Assembly (NCBI GenBank): GCA_031255655.1
Contig: JAIRSB010000117.1
Location: 1 to 7,832, forward strand
Source: Spirochaetaceae bacterium
Lineage (GTDB): Bacteria; Spirochaetota; Spirochaetia; Treponematales; Breznakiellaceae
DNA: 7,832 nt
Direction of reading: 5' to 3'
Numbering within the stretch: position 1 is the stretch's first letter; each line of letters starts with the position of its first letter. The notes beneath the pieces were generated by a model. The model ran no database searches, was not told the origin of the DNA, and worked only from the letters and a program-made list of their open reading frames with translations. A program made the translations under genes and the position numbers. Shown here piece after piece: positions 7,064-7,832 of the stretch.

Positions 7064-7086
7064 GGAGTTTCGCGGAGCGAAACTCC
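7064..7086. repeat. Perfect 10-bp hairpin with GGA triloop
   Basis: The arms GGAGTTTCGC (7064-7073) and GCGAAACTCC (7077-7086) pair perfectly around a GGA loop; the core is GCGGAGC, again of the GCGNAGC type. It begins three bases after the preceding hairpin, with a different arm sequence but the same architecture. No T-run follows. Confidence 0.9.
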
Positions 7087-7142
7087 ATGACGCGCGGGGG
7101 CTTCATCACTAGGTAGCGGGCTGGCGTTGTGAGGGCCATCGT

Positions 7143-7180
7143 GGATTAACCACAGATTACGCGGATGGGCACGGATAGCG
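7143..7180. repeat. Degenerate short tandem repeat, GGAT every 9-11 bases
   Basis: Four units of the form (G/A)GAT plus 5-8 bases follow each other: GGATTAACCAC, AGATTACGC, GGATGGGCAC and GGATAGCG. The GAT triplets start at 7144, 7155, 7164 and 7174. Spacing is close to one DNA helical turn. The array is non-coding and lies between the hairpin pair and the direct repeat. I do not know a function for it. Confidence 0.55.
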
Positions 7181-7192
7181 AGTGAGTTACTA

Positions 7193-7231
7193 ACCTACGT
7201 GTTAGAGAGGCTCTCACCTACGTGTTAGAGA
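7193..7231. repeat. 16-base direct repeat, period 23
   Basis: ACCTACGTGTTAGAGA occurs at 7193-7208 and again, identical, at 7216-7231. The seven bases between are GGCTCTC, so GAGAG and CTCTC at 7205-7215 also form a small inverted repeat. CTAAC (7190-7194) pairs with GTTAG (7201-7205) around the first copy. The second copy ends exactly where the IS terminus begins. Confidence 0.9.
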
Positions 7232-7258
7232 TGGACTTTACCCCGTTTGGCGGGCAGT
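7232..7258 (-). repeat. Right terminus of an IS3-family element
   Basis: Read on the minus strand, the element ends in CGGGGTAAAGTCCA, that is, TGGACTTTACCCCG at 7232-7245 on the + strand, with the TG...CA tip typical of IS3-family elements. In the ancestral transposase frame the stop codon TAA (7238-7240) lies inside this tip, which fits an IS end just behind its transposase gene. No matching opposite end is found between 7600 and 7832. Confidence 0.6.
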
Positions 7259-7677
7259 ATTAAGCGTGGTTTTCTGAATAAACCCGTCAGGGAAAACATA
7301 GTCAAGTACCGAATGCATCGGACTAAAGTCCGCCGTACCCGACTGTGATACGCCTCAATATACATGAACATCGAACCCCGTACCCCGTACATCTCCCTTT
7401 TCAGAGTCTTGAAAAACAATTCCACGCGGGCATTGTCCCAACAATTCCTATTCCGGCTCATGCTCTGCCAAACCGAAGGACAAAGACCGCCCAGCCGTTC
7501 ACGAAAGCCTTTCGCACAATACTGAAGCCTCTGGTCGGAATTGAATATCAAACCATCCCGCGCCTTCCGGGTAGCAAACACCGTCTCCATCGCCGGTATT
7601 GCCGTGTGAACCGTTTCCATGTCGGAACTCAAAGCCCAGTCAATGACATTTCTCTACTGAACGTAAATAGAGCTCAT
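7238..7677 (-). pseudogene. IS3-family transposase OrfB remnant (DDE/rve integrase core, C-terminal half)
   Basis: Read on the minus strand, the catalytic-core region contains VIDWALSSDMETV, then GLIFNSDQ with the second catalytic Asp, then SMSRNRNCWDNARVELFF with the catalytic Glu, then FKTLKRE and YIEAYHSRVRR. The end continues in another frame as MHSVLDYVFPDGFIQ and stops at TAA 7238-7240, which matches the HSALGYLSP ending of the family. Damage is evident: the N-terminal half is gone, a TAG interrupts the frame at 7654-7656, several residues seem missing after FKTLKREM, GSQ after the SDQ motif is RLQ, and 11 extra bases at 7319-7329 shift the frame. The longest intact reading runs from 7632 to 7225. 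It cannot encode an active transposase. Assignment to the IS3 family is firm; the subgroup is not. Confidence 0.85.
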
Positions 7678-7708
7678 TTTCACTGAACGCCGACACTGTG
7701 AAACGAAG

Positions 7709-7756
7709 GCTTGACTAATTTTCGCAAACAGACTAGTCTGAAAAGCACAGTCAAGC
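7709..7756. repeat. Imperfect inverted repeat with an embedded 12-base palindrome
   Basis: GCTTGACT (7709-7716) pairs with AGTCAAGC (7749-7756). Inside, TTTTC (7719-7723) can pair with GAAAA (7740-7744), and the perfect palindrome CAGACTAGTCTG occupies 7729-7740. The arms are nearly coaxial. No T-run follows on either strand. It could be a binding site, the end of a lost element, or chance structure. Confidence 0.6.
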
Positions 7757-7765
7757 AGTGTCTTG

Positions 7766-7790
7766 CTGGTATGCAACTTGGCAATACCGG
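7766..7790. other. Hairpin upstream of the tRNA gene
   Basis: CTGGTAT (7766-7772) pairs with ATACCGG (7784-7790) with one T-G wobble. GC/GC (7773-7774 with 7781-7782) extends the stem past a bulged A7783, leaving the loop AACTTG. It ends 13 bases before the tRNA. It may fold in a tRNA precursor leader; no terminator T-tract follows. Confidence 0.4.
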
Positions 7791-7803
7791 AACTGTACAG
7801 AAT

Positions 7804-7832
7804 GGGCCGCTAGCTCAGTAGGTAGAGCAACG
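7804..7832 (+). tRNA. 5' part of a tRNA gene, cut by the window edge
   Basis: GGGCCGC (7804-7810) is the 5' acceptor strand, followed by T8 and A9. The D stem is GCTC (7813-7816) paired with GAGC (7825-7828), and the D loop AGTAGGTA contains the conserved GG. A26 and the first anticodon-stem bases end the window. The anticodon is not included, so the identity is unknown; the sequence resembles bacterial tRNA-Lys, which is a guess. Confidence 0.9.

Larger units (their letters stand above)
7232..7677 (-). mobile_element. 5'-truncated, decayed IS3-family insertion sequence
   Basis: The right end is visible at 7232. The left end and the region for OrfA and the first half of OrfB are missing. Similarity to IS3-type transposases fades somewhere between about 7660 and 7680, so the upper boundary is approximate. 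The remnant lies opposite to the sulfate operon and between it and a tRNA gene. Confidence 0.75.

Noticed and set aside
7040..7090. Classical Rho-independent terminator for the operon
   Set aside because: The hairpins are strong but neither is followed by a T-tract on either strand, so I list them as repeats with only a possible role in termination.
6861..7139. 92-codon minus-strand frame across the cysN end and the hairpins
   Set aside because: It covers the hairpins and the 3' part of cysN and has no similarity I can see; the palindromes explain its odd composition.
7143..7231. CRISPR array
   Set aside because: The 16-base repeat occurs only twice with a 7-base gap and the GGAT units are degenerate and 9-11 bases apart; neither has CRISPR dimensions and no cas gene is present.
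7345..7686. 113-codon + strand open frame downstream of cysN
   Set aside because: It runs antisense to the recognisable IS3 transposase remnant and encodes nothing I recognise.

Overview
The window carries a complete, tightly packed seven-gene operon for sulfate uptake and assimilatory sulfate activation and reduction. All genes are on the + strand: sbp (101-1162), cysT (1162-2007), cysW (2004-2891), cysA (2908-4020), cysH (4010-4789), cysD (4755-5651) and cysN (5651-7033). Neighbouring genes overlap or nearly touch. The largest gap is 16 bases (cysW-cysA), and cysH and cysD share 35 bases. A plausible sigma70-type promoter lies at 7-33, and I see no convincing internal promoter or terminator.

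The genes form one pathway. A periplasmic protein binds sulfate, the CysT/CysW channel and the CysA ATPase import it, CysD/CysN make adenylylsulfate (APS), and CysH reduces it to sulfite. CysH has the CC plus CxxC cysteines of the [4Fe-4S] APS reductases and no APS kinase (cysC) lies in the operon, so the direct APS route is the likely one. Sulfite reductase is not in the window.

The last 800 bases are accessory-like. Two consecutive perfect hairpins with GNA triloops (7040-7086) follow cysN. Next come a degenerate GGAT repeat of about 10 bases (7143-7180), a 16-base direct repeat (7193-7231) and a decayed, truncated IS3-family transposase on the minus strand (7232 to about 7677) whose right terminus starts exactly at the end of the direct repeat. 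A stretch with two potential hairpins (7709-7790) leads to the 5' end of a tRNA gene cut off by the window edge (7804-7832).

The organism is a bacterium with a moderately GC-rich genome. It is probably a Gram-negative (diderm) anaerobe or microaerophile, because the sulfate-binding protein has an ordinary Sec signal rather than a lipobox and the CysD, CysN and CysH subtypes resemble those I associate with clostridia, deltaproteobacteria and spirochaetes. The sequence alone does not settle the phylum; the intergenic repeats look somewhat like those of termite-gut treponemes, but that is only an impression.
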